In this document: one piece after another, positions 1-8,357 of the stretch
How the letters are laid out: every line of letters begins with the position of its first letter
Numbering within the stretch: position 1 is the first letter of the stretch
NCBI GenBank assembly: GCA_002328075.1
Contig: DCVT01000041.1
Location: 1-64,000 of the forward strand
From: Anaerolineales bacterium UBA2181
GTDB taxonomy: Bacteria; Chloroflexota; Anaerolineae; Promineifilales; UBA4811
DNA: 64,000 nt
Direction of reading: 5' to 3'
Notes under the pieces: model-generated
Database searches by the model: none
Told to the model about the DNA's origin: nothing
The model's input: only the letters and a program-made list of their open reading frames with translations
Made by a program: the position numbers and the translations under genes

Positions 1-38
1 GACATTTCTATTTTGGGTTGACAATTTCCGACAGATGC

Positions 39-67
39 TTGACAACGCAAAAAAGCTGTGCTATCAT
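39..67 (+). promoter_or_regulatory. Strong sigma70-type promoter
   Basis: A consensus -35 TTGACA (39-44) and a -10 TATCAT (62-67) are separated by exactly 17 bases, which predicts transcription starting near 74-76. A second TTGACA lies at 18-23 without a well-placed -10. The promoter reads into the membrane protein and lytic transglycosylase genes. Because transcription starts after position 70, ATG codons at 58 and 88 are unlikely starts for the first gene. Confidence 0.75.
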
Positions 68-76
68 GTTGTCCAG

Positions 77-98
77 GGGTAGAACAAATGTTCTACCC
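77..98. promoter_or_regulatory. Perfect 9-bp palindrome with LexA/DinR-like core
   Basis: GGGTAGAAC (77-85) and GTTCTACCC (90-98) are perfect inverted copies around AAAT. The core GAAC-N4-GTTC matches the SOS operator of LexA/DinR known from Firmicutes and Actinobacteria. It lies on the predicted transcription start of the promoter at 39-67, where a bound repressor would block initiation. That LexA binds here is inference; no lexA gene is in the window. It could instead be the operator of another dimeric repressor. Confidence 0.6.
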
Positions 99-132
99 AT
101 CCGCTTGGAGCAAGAGACAGATGGAGGCAACG

Positions 133-873
133 ATGGCAAATCGAGAGGCGACGATGAGCAGTCTGCCCTGGGTGGGGATGGCAGACAGGGCTGCGCGGGC
201 GATAGGCGGGCAGGCGAGCGTCACACGCCGCGCGGCCGTCGGCACTATGCTGTTGGTGGCGTTGGTGGCGTTTGAGTTGTTCAACTTTGACACCACCGAG
301 TTTGCGTTGGAGAGTCTGCTGGGTACGGTGGCGTTCGTTGGGGTGCGCTGGGCCACTATTCTGGCCGTTGCGTTTTGCAGCATCGACTTTGCCGGATTCA
401 CGCGGCTGCTCTTGCCTGACCGAAGGGCCAGCGACAGTGTGGGCTCGTTGCGTCCGACAACGTTGCTGATGGCTGCCTGGTTGCTGGGCGCGGCGGTCAA
501 CGCCACCTTGACCTGGTGGGCTGTCTCGCTGGTGCTGATCAGCCACAACCTGGGCAACGAGGTGCTCTCGCGGGAGCAGTTGTTGCACGTCGTTCCGGTC
601 CTGGTGGCGGTGTTGGTGTGGGTCACCCGTCTGCTGATCATCAGTGCGCTGGTCTCCAAGGGTCACGTCAGGGCCAGCCGTCCCGCGGCGGCGGGATGGC
701 AGCCGGCGCGGCTCCGGCCCGTGGCGGTCTCGACTGCCCGTCGCCAGGTCGCCCAGTCCACCGGAGTTAGTGGCGCGCGGCAGTCAGCACGGCGCAGCGG
801 TAACCGGTCGCCAATGGCGGTTCCGCTTCAGCGAGCCGATCGGCGGGCAGCCGCTGATCAGCGTCCCAGCTAG
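133..873 (+). CDS. Integral membrane protein of unknown function
   Basis: The protein is about 246 residues and I do not recognise its family. It has a short polar N terminus, then roughly four hydrophobic segments (about residues 35-53, 58-78, 105-130 and 145-170), and ends in an Arg/Ser/Ala-rich tail of about 70 residues that looks disordered and is probably cytoplasmic. I chose ATG 133 because GGAGG at 123-127 sits five bases upstream; earlier ATGs lie inside the promoter or operator. The lytic transglycosylase gene starts 17 bases downstream on the same strand, so the two are probably one transcript under the LexA-like palindrome. A role in envelope or division control is only suggested by that context. 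Confidence 0.65.
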   Translation: MANREATMSSLPWVGMADRAARAIGGQASVTRRAAVGTMLLVALVAFELFNFDTTEFALESLLGTVAFVGVRWATILAVAFCSIDFAGFTRLLLPDRRASDSVGSLRPTTLLMAAWLLGAAVNATLTWWAVSLVLISHNLGNEVLSREQLLHVVPVLVAVLVWVTRLLIISALVSKGHVRASRPAAAGWQPARLRPVAVSTARRQVAQSTGVSGARQSARRSGNRSPMAVPLQRADRRAAADQRPS

Positions 874-890
874 CCTGAAGGAGTACGTCG

Positions 891-1616
891 ATGCGTCGTG
901 GCAATCGTCGGTTTAAGGATGGGTGCGATGCTCGGGTCTATCCGGAGTCGGCTCTGAGGCGGCAGCCGCTCCTCGTGCTGCTGGCCGGGTTTGGTGCTGC
1001 GCTAGTGCTCGGCCTCGTGCTTTGGAGCGTGGGGCCGGTAGAAGGTCCTTCAGTATGGGCGGCGACAGATGCCGTTTCGGTAGCGGCGGACGGACCGGTG
1101 GTTGCGCAAGGTCGTGTTGCGGTTGAGCTTTCTCCTGTTTTCACGCCTGAAGTGCGCTATTGGGAGACGCAGATTCTGGGCTGGGCATCTGGCTACGGTC
1201 TGGACCCGAACCTGGTCGCCACGGTTATGCAGATCGAATCCTGCGGTAACCCCCTGGTTGCTTCCCCGGCCGGAGCACAAGGGCTATTTCAGGTAATGCC
1301 CTTCCATTTCGCGGCCGGTGAGGCGATGCTGGACCCCGACACCAACGCTCGCCGTGGACTGGGTTACCTACTCGACTCGCTCGAATCGACGGGTGGGCAC
1401 GTAGGAATGGCGTTGGCGGGATACAATGGGGGCCACGTGGCAGCCCAGGGCAGCTGGTCTACTTGGCCGGAGGAGACGCGCCGTTACTATCGTTGGGCAA
1501 ACGGAATCTATCAGGACGCCTCGAGCGGCATGGTTGACAGCCCTACCCTACATGACTGGCTGCAGGCTGGCGGTGCCAGTTTGTGCCAGCGGGCGGCCGC
1601 TGAGTTGGCCAAGTAG
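891..1616 (+). CDS. Secreted or anchored lytic transglycosylase (SLT family)
   Basis: The product is about 241 residues. A positively charged start is followed by one hydrophobic segment (about residues 24-45) acting as signal or anchor, then a spacer and an SLT domain from about residue 95 to 205. Family landmarks visible are the catalytic-Glu region QIESCGNP, the GAQGLFQVMP segment and the AGYNGG motif, as in MltE/Slt-type enzymes that cleave the MurNAc-GlcNAc bond of peptidoglycan with 1,6-anhydro product. AAGGAG at 878-883 is seven bases before ATG 891. It follows a membrane protein under a promoter with a LexA-like operator, which suggests wall remodelling under stress (inference). Confidence 0.88.
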   Translation: MRRGNRRFKDGCDARVYPESALRRQPLLVLLAGFGAALVLGLVLWSVGPVEGPSVWAATDAVSVAADGPVVAQGRVAVELSPVFTPEVRYWETQILGWASGYGLDPNLVATVMQIESCGNPLVASPAGAQGLFQVMPFHFAAGEAMLDPDTNARRGLGYLLDSLESTGGHVGMALAGYNGGHVAAQGSWSTWPEETRRYYRWANGIYQDASSGMVDSPTLHDWLQAGGASLCQRAAAELAK

Positions 1617-1821
1617 AGGGAACGGCAGGCGGCACGTGGCCTCTGCGGATGTGAGAGTTCGCGGTGTTGCAGCGTGTTCCACAAACGCAGGTTGGCGCGG
1701 GTTTGCGGATTCTATCGCCGGCGGCAATGGACAAATGCGCGGTTTGGCGGTGCTGCCCGCCCTTGAGGGAGCGATCGACGCCGGTATTCTGGCGAGAGGT
1801 CTCAGCAGACGCGCTGAGCGC

Positions 1822-1849
1822 TTGACCGGTGGTTCGGCCGGGGTACAAT
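1822..1849 (+). promoter_or_regulatory. Promoter in the 1617-2231 intergenic stretch
   Basis: TTGACC (1822-1827) and TACAAT (1844-1849) are 16 bases apart and could drive the methyltransferase gene at 2232 through a leader of about 380 bases. I see no convincing gene elsewhere in 1617-2231: open frames there give Arg/Pro/Ala-rich products without domain signals. Bases 2157-2231, just upstream of the GTG start and in its frame, would encode a hydrophobic stretch after an in-frame TAG at 2154. Confidence 0.45.
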
Positions 1850-2231
1850 ACGGCTGCCATGGCAGCGCCGACCGTAGGCCTTTTCAGCAATTTGCCGGCC
1901 GTTCAGCAGCGAACTTGTAAGTTTCCGCTGTGGGCACGGATGGCGGTCCGGATGGCCTGCTGGCCAGCGGGTGCCGGAACTGCGGCGCCGGTCCAACCGG
2001 CCGTTGACCGGTGGCAGCACGCGCCCACGTTCGTTCCCGATTCCGACGAAGAGCCGGCGGTTCCAACTGGGCTGCAGCGCCCTTGCGCCGGTCGCTTGAG
2101 TGGGGGGAACGGGTCATGGTTGGCCCGTGTTGACGGCTGTGGGCGGCAGCATGTAGCTTCTGGCCGGATTTCCGCTTGCGGGCGCACTGCTCTGGGCGAC
2201 GACACTGCCCGGGGTTGCTCGAGGTAGTGGG

Positions 2232-3104
2232 GTGGAGGCGGCAACCTGGTCGTGGGCGGGTTTTCTGGTCCTGACTTTCCTGGCAGGGGCGGTTCTGTAT
2301 TGGCTGCTGGTGATCTCAGAGGGGACGTTTCTGGGCGCCTCCGTGGTTGCCCTCATGTACAATTGGGTGGCGCGACGGTACGACTCACTGAAGCAGTTCG
2401 ATGCGGATTGTGAAGAGCTGTTTCTGCGGCAGCCAATGCTCAGGGAGTTGCGTGACCGGCCGAATGCCTGGGTCTTGGATGTGGCGACGGGAACCGGCCG
2501 GGTACCATGGGTGCTGAGCTTACCAGGGGGTTTTGGTGGGCGCATTGTGGGATTGGATAGCTCCCGCGAGATGCTGTGCGTGGCGGCTGAAAAGGACTGG
2601 GCAAGCGCCGAACGGCGGCCACTGTTCATCTGGCAGAACGCCATGGTCCTGCCTTTCGCCGATGAGCGGTTTGATCTGGTCAGTAGCCTTGAGGCCATGG
2701 AATTCATGCCGCGGCCGGAGCAGGTCCTGGAAGAGATGGTGCGAGTCACGCGGAGCGGAGGGGCCCTCGTGTTGACGCGGCGTCGGGGTTGGGCTGCGCG
2801 TCTGATGTTGGGAAAAGGTTGGTCCAAGGAGCGGTTGTTGGCCGAGCTGTTCCGGCTGGGTCTGGAATCCAGCCGGGTAGTGCGTTGGCAAATGGATTAT
2901 GATCTGGTGTGGGCGAGAAAGCCGGAGCGGACAAAGGGTGGCATTGACCTTGACCCGAAAGCGGAACTGATGGCATCGATCTTTTGCCCCAAATGCCGAG
3001 AGGTTGTGCTGGTGCCCGAGGTCGGCGGGCTGCACTGTGATGGATGCCATCGGCGGTACCGTGTGGCTACCGATGGCGTGGTCGAACTGGCCCGACCGGT
3101 GTGA
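2232..3104 (+). CDS. Membrane-anchored class I SAM methyltransferase with C-terminal zinc ribbon
   Basis: This is a 290-residue protein. One hydrophobic segment (about residues 8-30) anchors it, followed by a Methyltransf_11-type Rossmann domain: motif I VLDVATGTGR near residue 80, an acidic residue at the end of beta 2 in GLDSS, and the post-I segment FADERFDLV. The last 60 residues hold CPKC and CDGC pairs typical of a zinc ribbon, like that found at the end of some UbiE/MenG-like or Trm112-associated methyltransferases. The start is GTG 2232 with GAGG at 2221-2224. The substrate is unknown; a lipid, quinone or cell-surface acceptor at the membrane is plausible. The stop overlaps a possible GTG start of the next gene (3101), suggesting coupling. 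Confidence 0.75.
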   Translation: MEAATWSWAGFLVLTFLAGAVLYWLLVISEGTFLGASVVALMYNWVARRYDSLKQFDADCEELFLRQPMLRELRDRPNAWVLDVATGTGRVPWVLSLPGGFGGRIVGLDSSREMLCVAAEKDWASAERRPLFIWQNAMVLPFADERFDLVSSLEAMEFMPRPEQVLEEMVRVTRSGGALVLTRRRGWAARLMLGKGWSKERLLAELFRLGLESSRVVRWQMDYDLVWARKPERTKGGIDLDPKAELMASIFCPKCREVVLVPEVGGLHCDGCHRRYRVATDGVVELARPV

Positions 3105-3118
3105 ATGTGAGTCAACTC

Positions 3119-4237
3119 ATGGAAAAACTGACGATTCTGCTGGTGGAGGATGACCTGGGGTTGTTGGACGCGATGAGCGAAACGTTGGAGATGGTCGGGT
3201 ATAGCACCGTGCGGGCATCGAACGGTCGCGAAGGACTCGAGGCATTGTCTCAACTGCGGCCTGACCTGATCATTTCTGACATCGTGATGCCAGAAATGGA
3301 CGGGTACGCCTTTCACCAGGAGGTGGTTTCCCGACCCGAACTTGTCACCATACCTTTTATTTTCCTTACGGGCAAGAGCGATCAGGCAGATGTTCACCGG
3401 GGATTGCGGGAGGGTGTAGACGTCTATCTCACCAAGCCGTTCGACGTGGACGATCTGCTGGTGCATGTTCAAAATCGCCTGACTCGGTTTGCTGCCGTGC
3501 GCAGGCAACTACTGCGCCAATTGGAGGAGTTGCAGAACCAGGTTGTGACCATGTTCAGCCACGAGTTGCGCACGCCGCTGGCCTTCATCCAGGGTTACAC
3601 GGACCTTCTGGCGGAGAGTCCAGGCTCGATGCCTCCCGACGAGGTCCGGCTCTTCTTGGAGGGCATTCAGCACGGTTCGTGCCGGCTTCACCGGTTGGTC
3701 GAGAACCTGCTGGCGCTGGTGTACCTGGACACCGAAGTCTCTGCTCGGGAATTTGAACGGTTCTCCACCAAAGAGGCGCACCTGGGGCGGTTGGTCCAGA
3801 CAGTGGTGGCGGGTCACGAAAGGGCGGCGGCCGCCCGCGGGCTGAGGCTTCAGGCAGAATTGGACGATGCAATGCCGTCAGTCCGCATAGCAAATGACCA
3901 CATTATCTGCGCCCTCAGCCATCTGCTGGAGAACGCCATCAAATTCACCTCGGGAAGCGACAAGACGATCATGGTACGGACCTACGGTTCGGGGGGGCGA
4001 GCATACATTGAGATTCAGGACGAGGGGATAGGGATTTCCGCAAATGACATGCTGGTCGTCTTTGAGCGGTTCCGCCAGATTGACCGGGGAAAGCAGGAGC
4101 AAGCCGGGCTGGGCATCGGCCTCGCCATCGCCCGTGGTTTGGCGCGGATCAACGGGGGAGACATCCGGGTGGTCAGCGAACCTGGAAGAGGCAGCACCTT
4201 TACCCTCTGGCTGCCGTCTGTGGCGCCGTCAAGTTGA
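3119..4237 (+). CDS. Hybrid response regulator-histidine kinase
   Basis: An N-terminal receiver domain (about residues 4-118) shows the acidic pair VEDD, the phospho-acceptor in ISDIVMPEMDG and the conserved Lys in LTKPFD. A short coiled linker leads to a HisKA domain with the H-box FSHELRTPL near residue 145, then a HATPase_c domain with N-box ENAIKF, G1 DEGIGI and G2 GLGIGLAIA. No membrane segment or sensor domain is present, so it is a cytoplasmic kinase with its own receiver, probably fed by another kinase or acting as an atypical phosphorelay. ATG 3119 gives MEKLTILLVEDD; GTG 3101, overlapping the methyltransferase stop as GTGA, is an alternative start and would imply translational coupling. 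Confidence 0.88.
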   Translation: MEKLTILLVEDDLGLLDAMSETLEMVGYSTVRASNGREGLEALSQLRPDLIISDIVMPEMDGYAFHQEVVSRPELVTIPFIFLTGKSDQADVHRGLREGVDVYLTKPFDVDDLLVHVQNRLTRFAAVRRQLLRQLEELQNQVVTMFSHELRTPLAFIQGYTDLLAESPGSMPPDEVRLFLEGIQHGSCRLHRLVENLLALVYLDTEVSAREFERFSTKEAHLGRLVQTVVAGHERAAAARGLRLQAELDDAMPSVRIANDHIICALSHLLENAIKFTSGSDKTIMVRTYGSGGRAYIEIQDEGIGISANDMLVVFERFRQIDRGKQEQAGLGIGLAIARGLARINGGDIRVVSEPGRGSTFTLWLPSVAPSS

Positions 4238-4354
4238 CGCCATGGACGATGCGATGACTATGTTGGCAGCCGCTGCTCGGCATTTTTTGTTGTTGCTTTC
4301 CTGACGGCGCTGGTTCTACTGGGCGCCTGCCAGGCTTCACCCGCCCTGGCGCCT

Positions 4355-5218
4355 GTGCCAGATAACGTGATTACGACTCGGGTGGCCCCCTGCACGCTGC
4401 GAACGGACGCAGACGGTTACCGCGCTGGAGAGGGCGATCTAGTTCTGGTGATCGACAATTCTACCTCTCAACCGGTCTATCTATCCATGTGCGGCCCATG
4501 GACGGTGCTCCGGCTAGCCGAGGCCAATCGAATCCCGGTGTGGCAGATGCAGTGCCCGCAAGATTTCCTGGCCTTTGAACTTCCGCCCGGCCGCTCAGTG
4601 GGAGGGACGCTCAGTCTCAGTGACCCGAAGGCGGCGCCATACTACCTGGAGGGGTTGGCCGGAAGCTACCAAGCCGAAGTGACAGTCTACTCCGCGTGCG
4701 CGGTGAGTGGGGCGATCACAGTGGAGACCGGGCCCAAATACGGCGAATTGGCCGACTGCGCCAGACACGAACGGTTGGTCTCTTTGCCTTTTGTGGTGAC
4801 GGGCGACCTGGAGGCCGCCGTCACTCCGGCGCCGGCTGTGACCCAGGTGACGGAGTCGGTCGGGCTAAGCATGGCGGCGCAGGTTGGCGGCGTAGTACAG
4901 TCAATAGCCTGGCAAGATGGTCTGGTGGCTGCTGGCGTGGGACCCAGGCTAATCCTTTTCGACCCGGACGATTTGCTGGTGCTGGGGCACACCGGTCCGT
5001 TCCCGGGCCTGGTCCGCGACGTGGCGCTGGCAGGTGGGCGCGCCTATCTGGCGCTGGGCGAGAGCGGGCTGTTGGTGGTGGATCTCGCCGACGCATCCGA
5101 GCCTCGAATCGCGGGGTCATTTTTGCCGGGTGGATTCGTCCAGGATGTGGCAGTGGTTGACGACCTGGCAATCCTGGCCGCGGGCACGGCTGGCTTTTTG
5201 GATATTGGGCATGGATGA
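4355..5218 (+). CDS. LVIVD beta-propeller lipoprotein, N-terminal fragment of a frame-broken gene
   Basis: This open frame encodes a beta-rich domain followed by the first LVIVD-type propeller blades. Upstream in the same frame (4283-4330) lies a lipoprotein signal with lipobox LLGAC, Cys at 4328-4330, but it has no start codon; a start (ATG 4242, 4254 or 4260) exists only in another frame that meets this one at a run of six T (4283-4288). The frame ends at TGA 5216-5218 in the middle of a blade, and the propeller continues in the same frame after the stop. So one gene of about 4242-6598 appears broken by a shift at the T run and by a local double shift near 5205-5235. It is either a pseudogene or contains assembly errors. 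The intact protein would be an exported lipid-anchored propeller of unknown ligand. Confidence 0.6.
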   Translation: MPDNVITTRVAPCTLRTDADGYRAGEGDLVLVIDNSTSQPVYLSMCGPWTVLRLAEANRIPVWQMQCPQDFLAFELPPGRSVGGTLSLSDPKAAPYYLEGLAGSYQAEVTVYSACAVSGAITVETGPKYGELADCARHERLVSLPFVVTGDLEAAVTPAPAVTQVTESVGLSMAAQVGGVVQSIAWQDGLVAAGVGPRLILFDPDDLLVLGHTGPFPGLVRDVALAGGRAYLALGESGLLVVDLADASEPRIAGSFLPGGFVQDVAVVDDLAILAAGTAGFLDIGHG

Positions 5219-5317
5219 CCCGGCGCAGCCAATGTCCTGCACCTGCCGGTCATCACCCAAACGGCCGACGCAGTCACGATTGACAATGGGCGAGCCTTTC
5301 TGCTGGCAGGCGATCAG

Positions 5318-6598
5318 GTGTACGGCCTGGATTTGACGCCTGGTGCTGGTTTTGGTCCACTGACGCAGTTTGGGATCGGTGGGCCTGGACGGCGTCTGGC
5401 GGTGGACGGTGCACGTTTGCTGGTGGCTGCAGAGAAGGACGGGCTCTGGGTAGTTGACCTGACGGATCTGACCAATCCAGGCTCAGTGACAACCGTGGCG
5501 GCGAGCAGCGCTGCCATGGATGTGGCACCGTGCGGCCGGGCTGTCTGCGTCGCGGATTACCTCTCTCGGTTGGCCTTGCTGGACGGCCGGACGTTGTCGG
5601 TGATCAGCGTTCTGGAGACACCGGGGGCGGCGGTTGGTCTGGCAGTGCACAAAGACAAGGTGATGGTAGCGGATTACTCAGGGGGAATCCGGCCGGCCAG
5701 GCTGGCAGAAGGTTTGCGCGAAGACGGGTCTCCGTGGGTCACGCTGGGTTGGGTCAGCGGGGTTGCCGCGGGCGGGAACCGAGCCGCAGCAATCGGTACT
5801 AATGGCCTGGCACTCTTGGATCTGGCCATGCTGTCCGAAATGCCCGCTATTCGGTACCTGATCGATGCGAGTCCTGGTGAAACCTTTGCCGGGACCGATG
5901 TTGCTCTGGTGGACCGCCGGGCGTACCTGCTCCAAACAGACGTAGGGTTTCGTGTTTTCGAGGTCGACGACGACCTGTCAGAAATGGGCCGGTATACGCT
6001 GACCCGGCCTCGCGCAATGGTGGTGAAAGAAGACCTTGCCTTTGTAGTTCACCCTGATGGGCTGGCGATCCTGCGGGTTGAGCAGATGCCACCGATGCTG
6101 CTTCAGTCATTTACTCACGCCTGGGACGCAGTGGACGTGCTGGCCTGGGAGGACGCACTCTATGTGGCGGATCGTTCGGGAACGGTCTGGACCCTGAACG
6201 TCGGAGACCCGTCGCGTCCGATTCTGACTGGGCAGTGGGACCGGCCCGCCCTGAGATTGGCGATGGGCGGCAACTTGCTGGTGGCGGCTGCCGGTGACAA
6301 AGGTCTGTGCACAGCTGTCCTGGGGGACCTGTTTCGTCCGCTGAAACTGGGTCGCTGGATCGCGGAGGACGCGCGGGACGTGGCTGTGATCGGCTCCAGG
6401 GCGTATTTGGCTGACGCGTGCAATGGTTTGCATGTCATATTGCTCAAATCACCGGCCGGGCCGACCTCAGTTGGCGTGCTCAGCACCGCTGGCTCCCCCC
6501 AGGCGGTCGCCATCGATGAGGAGTGGGTGGTTGTGGCCGACGCGGCCGGCGGCCTGCTGGTCTATCGGCGGGAACAGAACAGAGACTGTAGTGCCTAG
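5318..6598 (+). CDS. LVIVD beta-propeller protein, C-terminal fragment of the same broken gene
   Basis: The 426 codons from GTG 5318 carry repeated blades with the LVIVD pattern (for example GLWVVDLTDLTNPG, and equivalents roughly every 40-45 residues), with no signal peptide. The frame is open back to 5219, directly behind the TGA that ends the upstream fragment, and that stretch already reads as propeller sequence (NVLHLPVITQ), so GTG 5318 is probably not a real start. Between about 5205 and 5235 the expected blade ending MDDPAQP is encoded in another frame, as though two compensating indels bracket it. The stop at 6596-6598 shares the palindrome CTAG with the stop of the convergent elp3. 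Confidence 0.6.
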   Translation: MYGLDLTPGAGFGPLTQFGIGGPGRRLAVDGARLLVAAEKDGLWVVDLTDLTNPGSVTTVAASSAAMDVAPCGRAVCVADYLSRLALLDGRTLSVISVLETPGAAVGLAVHKDKVMVADYSGGIRPARLAEGLREDGSPWVTLGWVSGVAAGGNRAAAIGTNGLALLDLAMLSEMPAIRYLIDASPGETFAGTDVALVDRRAYLLQTDVGFRVFEVDDDLSEMGRYTLTRPRAMVVKEDLAFVVHPDGLAILRVEQMPPMLLQSFTHAWDAVDVLAWEDALYVADRSGTVWTLNVGDPSRPILTGQWDRPALRLAMGGNLLVAAAGDKGLCTAVLGDLFRPLKLGRWIAEDARDVAVIGSRAYLADACNGLHVILLKSPAGPTSVGVLSTAGSPQAVAIDEEWVVVADAAGGLLVYRREQNRDCSA

Positions 6599-8238
6599 AG
6601 AGTTCGTGTCATGTAGAGGCCCTGGTCACCAAAGCCGCGCCGGTGATAGTAGTCCTTGGTGCCAAGGGCGGCAATGACTGCCAGGTGTCGGTAACCTGCG
6701 TCGCGAGCTAATCGGGCTCCCTCCAGGATTAGCTCCTCTCCCAAACCCAGGTGTTGTGCTTCGCCTTCGCTTTGGCTGTGAATGGCCAGAGCGGGTCCGA
6801 ACGCATGCACTTCGCGGATCATGGCGTGACCAGCCAGTTCTTCCACGATGGGGGGGAGCAACGGATCCGGCAACGATAACCGCAAGAATGCCGCCAGCCG
6901 GCCGTCGGGGGTCAGGAACCGCAGAAAATGTTCCTGAGTTGCGTCGGTGGAGTATATCAAGTCATCCAGGAGCAGTAGCTCGCGGGTCACCAAATTGCCG
7001 CGTACCTCGCTGCAGCGGATGCAGCGGCACTTGCGCCCGTCCTCCGCCAGTCGGCGTTGGACCAGTTGGCGCAAGTTGGATCGCAAAGTGCCTGCCACGA
7101 TGTTGCCGGCCGGGATATCCCGCATCACCCGGTTCACCCGGCAGTAGGGCGGAATGGTGGTCTTGCAGTCCGCGACCAATTGCACCAACTCCTCCTCCGC
7201 GTACGGTACATACCGACCTGCAAGCCAGAGATCGTAAAGGGCGGTCCCTTGAAGGAGGGCGGCCGGGTAGATTTTCAGCTCGTCCGGCTGAAGGGCGGGG
7301 TCCGCCCACCACTCGTCAAAATCCTCACGATCGTGCTCGGGAGAAGCGCCGTGCAGATTGGGCATCCAATGGACCACGATCTTGAACCCGGCCAACCGCA
7401 GGACGCGCATGGCTTGCCGGGTCGCAGCCACCGTGTGGCCGCGTTGGTTCAACTCGAGGATCCGATCGTCGAGGCTCTGTGCCCCTAATTGAACCTTGGT
7501 CACCCCCAGACGGCGCAGTCGCAGTGCCTCGGCCGGGTTGATCATGTCGGGCCGGGTTTCAACCACCAGCCCCACGTTCCGGTGCGGCGCTTCCTGATTG
7601 AACGCCTGCGCCTCGGTCAGCGATTGTGAAGGGCGGCCGTTCATGGCGTCGAGGCATCGCTGCACGAACCATTCCTGGTAAGCAGCGGGGTAAGCAGACC
7701 AACTCCCGCCCAGGATCAGCAGTTCAACTTTGGCTGCGCTGTGGCCCAGGGCCTCAAAAGTGGCAATACGGCCGGCAGTCTGTAGGTAGGGGTCAAAGTC
7801 AAAGCTCGCTGCCCGGGCAGCGCCGGGCTCGTCCGGCAGATAGCTCTTGGGTTGGCCTTCGACCTCTGGACAAAAGATGCAGCTACCCGGACACGGCGCT
7901 GGGCCGGTGAGGACGGTGACGGGAGCCACACCCGAGAGAGTGCGAATCGGCTTGCGCTGCAGTTTGCGCAGCGTGTCACGCTCAAAAGGAAGCTCGCCGG
8001 CCGCCACAAAGGCGCGGTAGGCTTCCACCAACTGGTGTTTGTTAAACGTTCGCTTGCCCAGGTAAGGATGCTGCCGAATGATCTGTGCCAGGGCATCCGG
8101 TGCCAGAGGCTGCGAGGATCGCACCTGTTGGATGATGGCCAGCAGTTGCTCCCGGTAAGGCGATAGATCGGTCAGGGGGTATCGGGTTGCCTGCCAGTGT
8201 TCTTCCCATTGCTCGCGCGCCATGCGATGGCTGGTCAC
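6595..8238 (-). CDS. elp3: tRNA U34 carboxymethyl synthase, Elp3 family (radical SAM + GNAT)
   Basis: The 547-residue protein starts with a helical tRNA-binding region, followed by a radical SAM core with the cluster motif CPGSCIFC (CX3CX2C) near residue 115 and SAM-binding blocks. A Cys-rich segment (CRCIRC) near residue 390 probably binds zinc, and the C-terminal 140 residues are a GNAT acetyltransferase domain ending in YYHRRGF. Elp3 uses acetyl-CoA and SAM chemistry to modify the wobble uridine of tRNA. Stand-alone Elp3 is known from archaea and from Chloroflexota such as Dehalococcoides. The start is GTG 8238 or ATG 8223. A promoter immediately upstream would put transcription at the GTG, so a leaderless message is likely. 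Confidence 0.92.
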   Translation of the reverse strand: MTSHRMAREQWEEHWQATRYPLTDLSPYREQLLAIIQQVRSSQPLAPDALAQIIRQHPYLGKRTFNKHQLVEAYRAFVAAGELPFERDTLRKLQRKPIRTLSGVAPVTVLTGPAPCPGSCIFCPEVEGQPKSYLPDEPGAARAASFDFDPYLQTAGRIATFEALGHSAAKVELLILGGSWSAYPAAYQEWFVQRCLDAMNGRPSQSLTEAQAFNQEAPHRNVGLVVETRPDMINPAEALRLRRLGVTKVQLGAQSLDDRILELNQRGHTVAATRQAMRVLRLAGFKIVVHWMPNLHGASPEHDREDFDEWWADPALQPDELKIYPAALLQGTALYDLWLAGRYVPYAEEELVQLVADCKTTIPPYCRVNRVMRDIPAGNIVAGTLRSNLRQLVQRRLAEDGRKCRCIRCSEVRGNLVTRELLLLDDLIYSTDATQEHFLRFLTPDGRLAAFLRLSLPDPLLPPIVEELAGHAMIREVHAFGPALAIHSQSEGEAQHLGLGEELILEGARLARDAGYRHLAVIAALGTKDYYHRRGFGDQGLYMTRTL

Positions 8239-8244
8239 GCAACA

Positions 8245-8274
8245 ATTGTATCAGACGAGGCCTCTGCATGTGAA
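8245..8274 (-). promoter_or_regulatory. Promoter of elp3, probably leaderless
   Basis: On the minus strand TTCACA (8274-8269) and TACAAT (8250-8245) are separated by 18 bases. Transcription would start about seven bases after the -10, which falls on the GTG start codon at 8238-8236; no Shine-Dalgarno sequence can fit before that codon. Confidence 0.55.
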
Positions 8275-8307
8275 GCCGGAGCGTGTTTGCCGACCGCGCC
8301 GGAAAGG

Positions 8308-8336
8308 GTACAATCAGCCCCAAGCATTGATTGTAC
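8308..8336. promoter_or_regulatory. Promoter -10 embedded in a perfect inverted repeat
   Basis: GTACAATCA (8308-8316) and TGATTGTAC (8328-8336) are perfect 9-base inverted copies separated by 11 bases. The left arm contains a plus-strand -10 TACAAT (8309-8314) with a possible -35 TTGCCG 16 bases upstream. The arrangement, between the divergent elp3 and YhhN-family genes, suits an operator for a dimeric regulator. The regulator is not identified. Confidence 0.5.
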
Positions 8337-8357
8337 TTGCGGGAGGGAAAACGCGTG

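Noticed and set aside
1829..2227. Open frame of 132 codons between the transglycosylase and methyltransferase genes
   Set aside because: The product is Arg/Pro/Ala-rich without hydrophobic or domain pattern, its ATG lies within the predicted promoter, and the frame resembles other chance frames in this GC-rich DNA.
5216..5218. TGA read as Trp or selenocysteine within the propeller gene
   Set aside because: Many other genes here end in TGA, no SECIS-like hairpin was evident, and the neighbouring frame shift pattern is better explained by paired indels.
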